This document shows, in pieces, positions 44,647-57,200 of a stretch of DNA of 64,000 bases (positions within the stretch are counted from its first letter, which is position 1; each line of letters starts with the position of its first letter). A program made the translations under genes and the position numbers. Below the pieces are notes generated by a model that made no database searches, was not told the origin of the DNA, and saw nothing but the letters and a program-made list of their open reading frames with translations. Source of the DNA: Arthrobotrys musiformis (lineage: Eukaryota; Ascomycota; Orbiliomycetes; Orbiliales; Orbiliaceae); the NCBI GenBank assembly GCA_036971715.1, contig JAVHJL010000013.1, positions 868,001-932,000 of the forward strand, in the 5' to 3' direction.

Positions 44647-46043
44647 GTTGAGAATACAGCGTCTTTTGTTCAAAACTTGCGTATGTATATAAAAGGAGTG
44701 AATGAGAGAAAGGAGTGAATGAGAGTATAGTGGGAAGGAAGCAAAAGAATGACTCTGACTCGAGGTGTGCCAGTGAAGGAGTGATGTGGCCTACAGCTAA
44801 ATCGATGGAGATTATGTCAAGTCCTGGTCGAAGAGCCCTCTTATATATAATTTTTTGTTTTGTTTTGAACGTATATTCATATTCCTCTAGGATCTTAGAA
44901 ATGTCTGGCCTCGAGGCTAGGTAATGTCTAGATACGCATACGAGACCCTCCTTCTACACAAAGTTACTTACCTAGGTAATTGTCGTCGTAATCTAATTTT
45001 TTTTTTTTTTTTTTTTTTGGGGGGGGGGGGTTTCTGGTGCGCCTGGCACTATCTCCTAAGAGCTCCTTCTGTCTTGTATTATATTGTGAGATCAGCCTTC
45101 AGGCGACAGTATCGATAGGCACGACACTTGATAACTTTCTCACCAAGAGATAAGTATCCGTTCTACCACCAGGGGGTACTCACATAAAAACGAAATCCAC
45201 GACGGAAACCGGTTATGAGTCAGAAGCTGTTGCTGGTCCAGAAGTAGAAAGATTGTTCGACTGAATTACCCAGTTATAGCTGATTTATTTGTAATTGATG
45301 AAATTCGTCGATTATGAACTTTATAACCCGATCATTTGTAAATTTTCACATACAAATTAATCTATAAATCAATAAATTTATAACTGTAATTTTATGTTGT
45401 AGGTTGCGAGAATAGTTAATAAGAGAGTCGTACGGCTTTGAGAGCAATGAGGGAACTAATTATAACCGACAACTGATAACCGGAATTGGTTCTGGATTTT
45501 TTCTTAAGTTTGAATACCTGGTATATACCTAATTACTATACCTCTGCCGTGCCCCTACAGGTTATATCTAAACCGAATTTTAACCCATTTATCAACTATA
45601 CATTATGCATTATCATACAACCCCGTGGGCCGGGTTTTGTCGACAATTGTCTCGTAATACTAAAATTAATTCGAGCACCAAGCCAAAGAAAAGTTGATAA
45701 AAATATATATATGTATATATAAGCTAACAGGAAGAGAATATCTTACATCAAGATAAAGTCCCCAAAGGCACAAAAATGAGGCAGCAGCTGATGAGCGGCA
45801 ACTTTGTCGTCTGTAGATTCGAATCGAATGTTGAAATGACGTCTATGCGGCTCCAGCCAGTGCAGCAAACCACCGAAAACGCCAAGAAAAACGCCACCCA
45901 TAGCTCCAGCTCTCAAGCAGTAACATCATAACCTCACCTCCTCCATCCATCCCATCACACGCGTCAACCACCACCATCATCCTCACCACCCACAATCTAC
46001 CTCACCACCTACCCATCCCACCCCACGAACAACCTCCGAAACC
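44647..46043. other. Intergenic stretch with a T/G homopolymer
   Basis: It contains the upstream region of the Egh16-like gene and the promoter of sem1. A run of about 22 T followed by 12 G lies around 44996-45030. No gene is supported. Confidence 0.5.
44996..45030. repeat. T homopolymer followed by G homopolymer
   Basis: About 22 T then about 12 G, then TTTCTGG. Its true length may be misjudged by sequencing. Confidence 0.85.
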
Positions 46044-46408
46044 ATGTCCTCCAAATCCAAACCAGAAGAAACCACAACCCCAAAACCCATAAAAAAAGTC
46101 CTAGACGAAGATGACGAATTCGAGGACTTCCCCGCCGAAGGTCCCTCCCCCATTAAACCCCCCCCAAAAAACGCCTACTAACAAACAGTAGAATGGGAAG
46201 AAGCAGAATCCGAAGTCCCCGGAACCACAAAACCAAACCTCTGGGAAGAAAGCTGGGACGACGACGACCTCTCCGAGGACTTCTCAAAGCAGCTGAAGTA
46301 CGCCCCCCCCTTCCGTAGAGAAGGCTCCATATGACTAATCTGGAATATAACAGGGAGGAACTCAAAAAGAACGATTCCCAAAAATCTGGCCTCGAGGCGC
46401 AGCGGTAG
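46044..46408 (+). CDS. sem1: 26S proteasome lid subunit Sem1/Dss1
   Basis: Exons 46044-46140, 46189-46297 and 46354-46408 join in frame to 86 residues. A very acidic, Trp-containing protein with the family's landmarks: DEDDEFEDFP early, then NLWEESWDDDDLSEDFSKQLKEEL near the end. Sem1/Dss1 is a short disordered acidic peptide that helps assemble the proteasome lid and also binds BRCA2-type and TREX-2 partners. The first intron is 48 nt, with ACTAACAAACAG at its end. Identity is high; the splice joins follow consensus and keep frame. Confidence 0.95.
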
Positions 46409-46786
46409 TCCCGTTCGCATCACTGATTGTTCCGATTTAACTGGAAAAGTGTGTACGCTCAAAACCAATTACTACGGGTGGACCGGTGGAACCGAAGGAA
46501 CAGTGTACTCTACAAAACACAATAGTATCTACTTGTGCCACCAATAAATCCATTACCTCACCAAAAAGACCGAATCACACCTCCTCAAGATATAAACCCG
46601 GGGTGGAAAGGACTAAAGTGAGCTTCTGTATCTACAAAACCACCCCAAATCGGAACTCCACGTCCCGAACAAAAAAAATTAAAAAAAAAGTTCCCGTCAA
46701 TTAATAAAAAGAACGATTCCCTCTTTTTCTTCTTCTTCATAATGCAAAGGGGGGTTTTACGCAAGATATTAAATAGTGAGAGAAAC

Positions 46787-48460
46787 TTACGCCTTCTCCT
46801 GTATTTTCAAACGCCAACCATTAATATCGTCTCCTGAGTTTAAAGGATGGGAAGTAGACTTACGGAAAGGGCGACGACACCAGGAAGGGCCTTTCCTTCG
46901 AGCAGCTCCAAAGAACTAGACTCCTATCAGCATATAATCCATATCGCAGTGATAAAGAGGGTACTTACGCGCCACCACCAGTCGAGACGTGGCTGAGCTT
47001 GTCCTCGACACCGTACTTGGCAGCAACGGTAGCGGTATCACCACCACCGATGATGACAATCTTGCCGTTCTGGGCGCCCTCAACGGCGGCGTCCAATCTA
47101 TACCACACATTAGTCTCCCGAATCTCCAATTCCTTTTGTGAATTTGACTCACGTAGCCTTGGTTCCGGTGGCAAACTTGTCGAACTCAAAGACACCAGCG
47201 GGTCTACACAACGTTAGTATTTCCCACAACATTCAGATTTTGTAAAAAGAAAGGGCATACCCGTTCCACAGGATGGTCTTGGACTCATCGATAGCCTTCT
47301 TGAACAACTCAGTAGACTTCGGTCCGCAGTCCAAACCCATCCACTCGTCCGGAATACCATCGGCATCGGTGGCATATCCCGTCTCGGCGTCCTTGTCAAA
47401 CTTATCAGCGGTGACAAAGTCAACCGGCAGCACGACCTCAACGTTATTCGCCTTAGCCTTCGCGATCAATTCTTCAACCTTCTCGGAACCAGCCTGGTCG
47501 AAGAGTGATTTTCCGATGGCGACGTTGTCGAGGACCTTCTTGAAGGTGAAGGCCATGCCACCGCAGATGATGAGCTTGTCGACCTTGGGGAGGAGGTTAT
47601 CGATCAATTGGATCTTGTCGGAGACCTTGGCGCCACCGAGGATGGCGAGGAAGGGGCGCTCGGGGTTCTCGAGGGCTTTGGCGAAGTAGTCGAGTTCCTT
47701 CTTGACGAGGTATCCCGAGGCCTTCTGGGGGAGGTCGACGCCGACCATGGAGCTGTGGGCGCGGTGGGCGGTTCCGAAGGCGTCGTCTATATAATATTAA
47801 TATATATTTCGAATACAAATAGATTGGTGGGGGGAACGTACTGATGTAGACATCGCCGAGGGCGGTGAGGCCCTTTCGGAACTCGGCGACCTTCTCCTTG
47901 TCGGCCTTGACCTTCTCGCCGGCCTCGTTGACGCCCTTTCCTTCCTCCTCGATGTGGAATCGCAAGTTCTCGAGAAGGAACACAGCGCCTACCCCTCCCA
48001 ATTAGCAACCCCCTCATAAAAACATATGTAGATACAGAATTATATAATAAAAAGAGTGAACATACCATCGGTACCAGCATTAACAGCCTCCTCAACCTCC
48101 TTCCCCACCGAATCTGGCAAGAAAGTCACCTTCTTCTCCAACAACTTACTAAGCTCCTCAGCAACAGGAGCAAGCGAGTACTTGGCCTTCACGAGCCCAT
48201 CGGGACGGCCGAGATGCGACATGAGGATGACGGATTTGGCACCTTGTTCCAGGGCATATTTGATGGTGGGGAGGGCACCGACGATACGTTGGTTGTTTGT
48301 GATGTGTTTGTCGGCATCGAGGGGGACGTTGAAGTCCACCTGTTTTATATATAAATATGTAGGTTTTTTGGGAAGTGCAGGAGGGGGGGCTTACACGGAT
48401 GAGGACCCGCTTGTCCTTGAGGTCGACGTCGGTGATGGAGAGTTTATTGCTGAGAGACAT
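46787..48460 (-). CDS. pgk1: Phosphoglycerate kinase
   Basis: Eight exons, 48460-48395, 48339-48066, 47988-47842, 47786-47261, 47203-47153, 47097-46969, 46915-46864 and 46798-46787, join in frame to 418 residues, the standard length. Landmarks are RVDFNVPLD, SHLGRPDG, GDVYINDAFGTAHRAHSS (formed across a splice), FLAILGGAKVSDKI, DEWMGLDCGP, ILWNGPAGVFEF and IIGGGDTA. The enzyme transfers phosphate from 1,3-bisphosphoglycerate to ADP in glycolysis, in the cytosol. The final exon has only 12 nt (EKA and stop). Both the number and tiny size of the exons are striking for so highly expressed a gene. Identity is certain. Confidence 0.98.
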
Positions 48461-49147
48461 TTTTATTTATTTCGGGTCTTTTGGAGGGGTTAGTTAGTCA
48501 ATTGGATGGGATGAGATGAGGCTCTTCGGGTGGAGACCGATGTGGTTTCTATCTTGTGGTGGATGGCAATGAGGTAATGAATCCAATGAGGGGCAATTGT
48601 ATTGTAATTCTATCACGGAGGGGGCAGCAGCAAGGAAAGAAGAGAGAAGGGAGAACAGGAAGGGAAAGAAGAAGGGAACCCACCGAAGCTATTTATATCA
48701 ATTCCTCGAGGAGATAATCCGAGGATCTTGTATTTGTATCAGGAATAATGCGTGATATTTGGAGAAGAGATTCCGAGGCGGGGCAGTTTTTTTTTGCTTG
48801 GGACGACGACCGGGTTCGGGTTCTGTTGCGTAATTAACGAAATCCTACCTAGAGACCGACTGCAGACCTGCACGGGCCAGCAACCCCCACTAGTGTTACC
48901 TCCTTCTGTCCATTTCCCTTAGGAACGGGGGTTGGCATTCCTCACGCCACGCCACAGAAATGTGGCACTCCTTGCCGAGGAGCAGCTTGAGCTAGTTGTG
49001 AGCTCAGCTTCCAGTTATATCCGACTTATTTATGCATGAAATATCCATCAAATTCTTCTCTTCCTCTTCCTCATCTCCAACGCGCCCTTCTTTTAGTATT
49101 CACAACTACCGACCCTTCCACCCAATAACCAAAACAGAGTTACAAAA
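48461..49147. promoter_or_regulatory. Shared divergent promoter of pgk1 and the peroxiredoxin-like gene
   Basis: 687 bases between the two starts, with a GA-rich stretch near 48600-48680 (CT-rich on the pgk1 strand), typical of a strongly expressed fungal glycolytic promoter. Confidence 0.5.
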
Positions 49148-49956
49148 ATGTCGTCAACGCCAACGCGGGAGTACCTCAACGCCACAACCCTCAAGTCCGA
49201 AATCGCCTCCTTCTCCTCCCCGGCCGAGAACCCCGAACTCTCCGCCGTCCCCAAAGTCGGCGACCACTTCCCGGAGTCCGAGCAGCTGGCCGTGTTGAAT
49301 AATACGAATGGAAAACCGGCGGTGGTGGCTTTTCTGAGGCATTGCGGGTGTCCTTGTTCGTCTCCCTCCCTTTTACTATTTTATGTACATAAGTAGGAGG
49401 TATTAATTGAAGAATAGTCGCGGAAAAAACGTTTAGAACGTTCAGAGACCTCTCGGATACCCACCCCGACACCCTCTTCATCGCAATCTCCCACTCCTCA
49501 CCAGAGGATACAGAAGAATGGATCATTTCCATCGGCGGCACGGGCGATGTCGTCATTATCACCGATCCATCGAGAACGCTGTATGCGAAGTGGGGACTGG
49601 GGTTTTCGTCTTATTGGGCGAATGTGGGGCCGATGACTATGTGGAAGGCGTTGAAGTTGGGGAGCGAGGAGATGATATATAATCGGCCGACGAAGAGTGG
49701 GTATCGCTGGCAGACTGCTGGGGCGTTTGCGGTTGATGAGGTGGGGGTTGTGAGGTGGGGGTATGTTAGTCGGAATGCGCCGGATATTCCGGATTTCGGG
49801 GATGGGTTGAGGGCGATCGGGAGGGGGAAGACGGAGAAGGAGAGGGAGAGGGAGAGGGAGAGGGAGGAGAGGAGGGCTAGGAGGGGGGGCGAGGAGGGGA
49901 AGAAGAGTGAGGAGGGGAGGAAGAGTGAAGAGGGGGATTCGGTTTTTACGGTTTGA
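49148..49956 (+). CDS. Peroxiredoxin-like AhpC/TSA family protein
   Basis: Exons 49148-49355 and 49418-49956 join in frame to 248 residues. The thioredoxin-fold part has VVAFLRHCGCPFAEKTFRTF, with the Cys-Gly-Cys motif completed across the splice (donor GTTCGT, acceptor AATAG), then LFIAISHS, a strand-rich middle and YAKWGLGFSSYWANVGP. This matches the AhpC/TSA_2-like fungal proteins (PRXL2 group), thought to act in thiol redox; catalysis is not proved. The C terminus is extended by a Glu/Arg-rich helix coded by a GAGAGG microsatellite (KEREREREREERRARR). Confidence 0.88.
49838..49876 (+). repeat. Coding GAGAGG microsatellite
   Basis: Imperfect GAGAGG units inside the peroxiredoxin-like gene, translated as an alternating Glu-Arg tract near its C terminus. 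Confidence 0.85.
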
Positions 49957-50135
49957 AGGGTTTATATGGGTTTTTTAGGCATTTATCATGAGCGTAGGAG
50001 TTTGGGACGATTTACTTTAATTTATAATGAGAGATGAATAGACATAAAAGCCTCCACAGTGCTGTTCTCCTGCAAAAGCCGTTTCTAATCTCCACTACTT
50101 TTATATCTATAATTATAGACCACTCGATGTAATCC

Positions 50136-52180
50136 TCAGCAAATCCGGTGCTCCGGCGGACGGTAAGGCACTCCCAGAATCTCAAATATCCTCTGCCAAA
50201 AAGTCAGCAACGGCTTAAAAGTCTGTAGATAAGAATGATTACCTTCTCGTCCCTACTCTCCACCAACGTCCCCTCGCTCAACTTCTCCCGATTATTCCCC
50301 CTCATAACATCCTTCCACAGCCCCCTCTGATTCAACCTCATCCCTTTCCTCGACGCCAAAAGCCTCATGCTGCGATTAAACACATCGTTCCCCGTAAAAT
50401 ACAAAAACGCCGCACCGATCTCCTCGCCGGGCACCACCAGAAAATCAATCCGTCTCCACGGTTTCCCTTCTTCCAGCCTACACGCTCCGTGCCACTTCGT
50501 ACCATCGTCGTGACGGGCGATGGATAGTCCCGCCGTTAGGTACTTTTGCTCGAATAAAAGGGTGATGAGGGATTGGAGGGTCTCGTGGAGTTCGGATATT
50601 TGCGCGGAGGGCTTGGTGAGGATTATGTCTATATCTCCGCAATCCTTTGCGCCGCGGCGGTAGCTGCCCATTATGTGGCTTTCCACGGATTCATCGATTG
50701 ATTTTAGGGCTTTAGAAACCAGGGCGTCGTGGGCGGTTACCTCCGAGCGGGGGATCCGTTGGTTAAAGTCGTCGTAGTGTTCCACACCCACCTTCTGAGC
50801 ATCTGTTAAGCTGGCTGACTCCACGAGGTCGTCGAGGGTTTTATACCCCTTCGCGGCGAATTTTCTGGCTTGAACCAGTCCGACGCCGTAGATTCCGTTG
50901 AAGAGTTTTATGATTTGGTCTTGGGGGTCGAGTTTGGCGTATTCGAGGCGTTGGAGACGGTCTGTTGAGACTATTTCTACGATTTTGGAGGCGAGGCGGG
51001 GGCCGATGCCCGGGAGGGCGATGGCTTGGGGGTAGGTTGTTATGTGGGTTTCTGTTGATTTTAGGGTTGAGATTGCAAGGCGGTAGGAGCGGGTGCGCCA
51101 TTGGTCTTGTAGGGAGGTGTAGACTTGGAGCATTTCCGTTAGGATTGAGATTGTGCGGGTGTTTGGGTTTGTGGGGGAAAGCTGGCCGGTGTGCGGGTGC
51201 ATGCATTGGAAGTGGGATTGCCAGTCTTTTTTCACGCTTGTTTGGGTGGTTTTTGGTTGTTTTTTGGGGGAAGGGGGGGATTCGGTGTCTGAGGATTCTG
51301 GGGAGGAGGAGTGGAGGAAGTCTGAGATGTTTATGGGGTGTGTGGCGAGGCATTCTTCTATTGCTTCGTCGAGGGCGTCTTTTTGGGAGGGTGGGGGTGT
51401 TTCCTGTTTCTCTTTTGTAGCGGGACGGGGCTGGACTTGTAGGGATTCTTCCTCGACTTCGACTGCTGAAGTCGTAGTAGAGGGGAGAGTAGTATCGTTC
51501 AAAAGCTGGCTCTCGCTCGGAGACCCAGGCACTCTATACCAAAACTCCGAGGGATCAACCAACCTCCCATATCTGATACAATCCCCCGCCCATCGTGGAT
51601 TAACCACGGCTATACTCCCAGGCACCTCCCGCAACCCCAAAAACTCGAGGATCTCATTATACTTCACGTCCGAGTCAGCGATGATATGTGTGACCAATTC
51701 CGAAAAGGTGAAGACGACTGTAGCACCGTATTCTTGCGCTTTTTCGATGCGCATCTTGCGTTCGGGACGCTTGAGGGAGGGTTTGATGAAGTAGAATGTT
51801 TGGGCGGTGAATATTTGGGGTTTTTGGGGGGTGGGTTTGGAGCGTTTTTTGCGGGTGGTGTCTTGGGCGTTTGTGGTTTCTTGGGTTTTTCTTTTGGGCA
51901 TTTTGGGGTTCTTTGTATTTGTGGTCGTGGTTGTTTCTGTATTTATATTGGTGGTATTGATGTCGATATTCGTGATGTTCGTAGAGGTTGTGGTAGTAGA
52001 AGAAGTGGTGGATGAAAGGGTGGTCCCGCGTTGCAGCGTGTTGGAAATTGAGCGCCTGGCCCGATTGGCGGAGAACAGTTCGGCGAGCCTGAGGTCTTCG
52101 GACGACGGTTCGTCGTCGGTGTTGCAGAACGAGTCGTTAGCGTATTTGTTCAGTGTGTCGAAGAAGGACGCCTTATCCAT
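50136..52180 (-). CDS. pol4: Family X DNA polymerase (Pol4/lambda type) with a BRCT domain
   Basis: Exons 52180-50243 and 50192-50136 join in frame to 664 residues. A BRCT-like domain (about residues 130-217; TFYFIKPSL, VTHIIADSDVKYNEILEFL, SIAVVNPRWAGDCIRYGR) is followed by a Ser-rich linker. Then come the 8-kDa and helix-hairpin-helix part (ALPGIGPRLASKIVEIV about 385-400; LFNGIYGVGLVQARKF) and the polymerase core with GSYRRGAKDCGDIDII (Asp about 515 and 517) and RRIDFLVV (third Asp about 578), plus YFTGNDVFNRSMRLLA. The short last exon gives FEILGVPY. The enzyme fills gaps in base-excision and end-joining repair. The BRCT supports an end-joining role with Ku/ligase IV. The catalytic Asp residues are intact. 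Confidence 0.95.
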
Positions 52181-54227
52181 ATTCTATATCTATCTATCTA
52201 TCTATCTATCAAATGGTGAGCGATCGAGAACTGCTAGTGCATCGAGGGAGGAGGGGTTATATATATACCTTGGTGAGGTGTATAAAAAGGAAAGAAAGAA
52301 AAGTGCGCAATTTTGGCGCAACGGACGGAATGGCGGGTCATTAGGATGATTGAGGAAGTTGATGCGGGAGGGTGCATTTGTTTCTTATTGTTTTATTGCC
52401 AATTGGTTCCGTTATGGTCATACAGATATGCAGACGTGCACTGCACGACGGGTATTTTAATTTTGAGTCGGGATGGAGACACGAGATCACGGGGTGTGAG
52501 TCGATTCGTGATTCACTGAGGCAGGGGTTTGGGGAGGGAAGAAGGAAGGAGGGTGTTTGGCCCGGTCTGCGTCTGGCTGGGATGTGTATTTAGGTGTGTC
52601 CATGTGAGGCGCTGTTCCGAACTGTGTCGTTATTTGATCGTCTGCATGCTCGGATCCGTGATGTCCACAATATCAGGATTCACACTTGGAGGGAAGAATG
52701 CCTTGTAGGGCTGGATCGTGTGTCTACATTATATAATTTAGAATCGATAAAAAAATTATTTACTTATCATTTATCAGATAGCACTTCTGAGATAACAGAT
52801 AGATAGTATATATAATCTGGAGAGATACCCTGGAGGTTGGTGTAGATGTGTATGTGGCGATAGTGTCTACGGCTTCAAGCTTCAACGTGGTCCACCCAGT
52901 CAGTCCAGTTGAGTGATGCTCTGTGTTGTGGTGGTGGAAGCGTGCTGGAGATCTATCACCCCTTCTCTTCTCTTCTGGGTATACGCTCCGTTGCTGGCTG
53001 CTGTATAATTGTTGCGTCCCCCAAATCCACCTCACTTGCTCTTCACCTTCACCTTCACCTCATCCTCATCTCCATCTCTCACCTCTCTTTCTTCCCTCTT
53101 CACCATCTCCATCTCCATCATCGCCTTCATCACTTCCATCATTCTCTCTCCATCAGCAACAGCTGTTCGTATTCACCCGTCAGAGTAAGTTACTTATATT
53201 CCACTCGTATATCAGTCTTCCCTTGCTGTTAGTTGTAGTTAGCTGCTCTGCGAGCTTCAATGGTTGGTGGTCCTGCTGCCCTGTAATCTGCTCGTTGCTC
53301 GTTGCTGCTGGCCCTGCGTACGGGTCCCAGTGCTGTTGCTGGCCTGGTGCTGGCTGGGCTGGCTGGACTGGACTGGACCGGACGGTGGACTGTCTCCCTT
53401 CTTTCCTCTTTTTCTTCCCGCCCCGTCCCAAGGTTCTTCTTCCTCTCCAACACACCACACCACTCACACTCTCCTACTCACACACTCACACTCACCTGTG
53501 CTGCCATCCTTTTTTCCCCCCATCATCCTTCCCCCAGAGCAGAAAAAAACTATAGGTCCATCACTATCCGACGACCTGGACCCTCTACTTCTCCATCATC
53601 GCTGTATGTCCATCATCGCCATTTCCCTTTTCGTCCATTGCTCCTTCACCCTCGCCTGCCCTGCTGTTCTTCCTCCTGTTCTTTGGTGGTTGGTTTGGGT
53701 TCCTTTTTTTTGCTGGTGCGAGACACGTTCGGAGGATTCCCTATATGTAAAGATTATATGTGAAAAACCCACAGAAATATATCGAGTCTCTCCGCGCTGG
53801 GTCGTCCGCCACACCCATCCATCCCCATCGAATACCATCTCCAAAGCTGATTCTGGGCCATTCAGCTGTCGTTTCCGATCCGTCTCGTTCCCTTATTCTC
53901 CCTAAATCCCTCCCTTCAACCTCCGGGTCCCTGTGCGGAAAAAATTTCGGCCCTGGGCTCTCTCAGTCGTCGTCGTCGTCCGTCCCACCTAACCCTGCCC
54001 GATTCCCAATTTTTTTGAGACTTCGAGACCTCGAGACCCCTTCCGATGCCTGTAACCGGTCTTGAACTCGTCGTTCTACCGGTCGCTCACTGTCCATCTG
54101 GGTCGCCTCCTCCGGGGCTCTCGGGGGATTGGCTTCTTGCTGCCCTTTTGTCCCTCAATGCCTTCGATATCATCATCATTCTCGTGCTAACCTCTTCTCT
54201 TCGCCTTCTCGCCCGTATAGTAACAAG
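52181..54227. promoter_or_regulatory. Large divergent region between the DNA polymerase and chd1 genes, with a TATC microsatellite
   Basis: About 2 kb. Just upstream of the polymerase start is a TATC repeat (listed). The chd1 side, from about 53020, is strongly C/T-rich on the + strand (CTTCACCTTCACC and CATCATCGCC blocks), consistent with a long 5' leader. Potential introns may sit there: the sequence before the ATG ends CCCGTATAG, an acceptor-like site about 8 bases from the start. No protein gene is supported. Confidence 0.55.
52184..52210. repeat. TATC microsatellite
   Basis: About six TATC units immediately upstream of the polymerase start codon, in its 5' leader on the opposite strand. 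Confidence 0.9.
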
Positions 54228-57200
54228 ATGACGTCCGCCACTGTGTCGGACGTCTCGCGTCTACCTCCCATACACAGTACTTACACACCCGATGTCTCCG
54301 TCGAGGGCGACTCGCCCGGGAAAGCAGATTCACCCTCGGCCACCAGCGATCTAACGGACCTCGGGGTCACGGCGGCGGTCTCCTCCTCGCCTGCTTCGGC
54401 GAGCGAGGAGGAAGACTCGCCAATGGACCACGAGGAGCCGCAGATGACCGAGTCCAGCTCCTCCGAGGACCAGGAGCAATCCGACAATGGCGACGACGAC
54501 TTCGACGACGCCGACAATGCATCCGAGGATGCAGAAGGGGAGGAGGAGCTTGAGGACCAGGAGGACGTGCTGGAGATAATCAGCAGTCCCGAGCCGGCCG
54601 GGAGGCGGCTCGCAAAACTCAAGAAGTCCAAGGACTCCGTCGCCGAGGACTATTCGCAGAACCCAGAGCTCTGGGGTCTGCGTCGGAGCGTACGTCCCTC
54701 CCTCCCCCTTCACATCACCCATCTCTACTTTTCATTACTAACCATTTCGAATAGTCCCGGCCAGTTGCTCGCAATAAGAGGATTGTATGTTCCAACCCCC
54801 CCTCCCTTATCTACATACTCTTTTATGCTGTCTTGACGGTGAGGCTAACGGTGGTTGCTTATAGATCATATCCTCTGAGGACGACGATGACGAGGAAGAC
54901 CAGGACGAAGAAGAGGACGTCGTGAGTGAAGACTCCGACGTAAAACCTCGAAAGAGGTCGAAGCCGAAGTCGTCGCGGCCAACGAAGGGTGAGCCCCCGT
55001 CTCCATCACTCTCCCCAGTCTTGAAACTAGAAAGCCTGCGTGCGCTCGGCACTCTCCCCATCTCCCATCACTCTCTCCGTCTTCCATCACTCTTCCCATC
55101 TTCCATCACTCTTCCCATCTTTCATCACTCTCTCCATCTTTCATCACACTCTCCATCTTCCATCACACTCTCCATCTTCCATCACACTCTTCATCTTCCA
55201 TCACACTCTCCATCTTTCATCACTGTCTCCATCTTCCATCCAACACAAGAACGATCGCCGAGACTGATCTTCCATCACTCTCTCCATCTTCCATCACACC
55301 TGCTTGCACAACACCTTCCACTGTTCTCATCTTCTCACTTGCACACAACAATTGACGCTAATGCCTCGCACTCGATTAGCTGCGACCTCTAAGGTCAACA
55401 CGCCTCGTGTCTCCACCGAGTCTAGCGACGATGGAGACGACTCCGACTTCTACAGCAATAAGAAGGCGGCCCGACGGAAGAAGCGTCGACTAAACCCTGT
55501 AGTCGAACACGAGGTTCGCGTGCCAACGAGGGCCGCGACCAAGGTCACCAACTACAACGTTGATGACGACTCGGACGAGTTTGCCGAGACTGACGACGAC
55601 AAACTCCAATATGCCGAGTGGGTTGAGGATACCTCCCCAGGGATCGACATCATCCTTGACCATCGTGTCAAGGAGGGTTTCGACCCTGAGGAGTATGCCG
55701 GCAGCAGGGACCACCTGGAGTTCCTGGTATGTTCCCCATTGTCTATCTCACCTTACCATCGTCTCCCCCCCTGCTTACCCTTCTCAATTGCCATCCTCTA
55801 ACCTTTCTCCCCTAGATCAAATGGACCGAGCAAGCCCACATCCACGCCACGTGGGAGCAATCGGTAGACCTCAGCCAGAGGAAGGGCTTCCGAAAGCTGA
55901 ACAATTACATGAACAAGGTCAAGGAATACCTCTACAGGCGTAGCGAGCCTGGCACGACGCGAGAGGAAATCGAACGATTGATCCTTGAAAAGGAACGACA
56001 GGTGGAATCCCTGCTCGAGGCCAAGGAGGTCGAGCGAGTCGTCGCCTCTCGGGGTGAGGGCGACGAACTCGAGTACCTCGTAAAGTGTTCGTGCCAACCT
56101 TCTTTAACCCTACCTTTTTTCTCCCCAGCTAACGATCGTATGCAGGGCGAACCATCACCTACGACAACTGCACGTGGGAAGCAGATTCATTTTTGCAGAC
56201 AGTTGCTCCCACAGAGATCTCCCAATTTCGCAAGCGAACCAAGGCTACTCGTAACTACGCAGTCACTCCCGTAAAGGTGAGAGAAAAGTGCAAGTTTTGG
56301 TCTAAGCAACCCGAGTATATCCAGTATGGCGAGCTCCGCGATTTCCAGTTGAAGGGTGTCAACTGGCTTCGTTACAATTGGTCTGTCCACAGGAATAGTA
56401 TCCTGGCGGACGAGATGGGCTTGGGTAAAACCGTCCAAACTGTTGCGTTTCTCAGTTGGTTGAAGAACACCATGGAGATCGATGGCCCATTTTTGGTCGT
56501 CGTCCCCCTATCCACCGTCCCCGCTTGGTGCGACACTTTTGTCAAGTGGGCGCCCGATCTCAATTTCATCGTTTACAACGGCCCCACCAAAGCTCGCAAT
56601 GTTATTCAGGAGCACGAGATGTTCCAGGATGCCACCCGCAAGAAGACGAAATTCCACGTTATGGTCACGACATACGAATATGTCAACCACGACGCCCAAC
56701 TTCTCCAGTCCATTAAATGGAACTACCTCGCTGTTGACGAGGCCCATCGTTTGAAGAACGTTGAGTCGAGACTATACGAATCGCTCAAGCAGTTCAAGGT
56801 CCAAGACAGGCTCCTCATCACTGGAACTCCTCTGCAAAACAATCTTAGTGAACTTGTTGCGCTGCTTGAGTTCCTCGATCCCGGGAATATCAACATGAAC
56901 CGTAACATTGATCTCCAGAGCGAACAGGCCGAGCAGGAGATCAAGAAGCTCCAGGAGACTTTGCAGCCATACATTCTTCGTCGTGTCAAGAAGGATGTAG
57001 AGGCGTCATTGCCACAGAAGACGGAAAAGATCATCCGTGTCGAACTGTCCGACATCCAGACCGAATGGTACAAGAATATCTACACTCGCAACTACAGCGC
57101 GTTGAATGCAAAAGGGAAAGCCAAAGTTTCACTCCTTAATATTGTTATGGAACTGAAGAAGATCAGCAACCATCCCTTTTTATTTCCGTCTGCTGAAGAG

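Noticed and set aside
50841..51420. Long Pro/His-rich and Gly/Leu-rich frames
   Set aside because: Shadows of the DNA polymerase gene in other frames.
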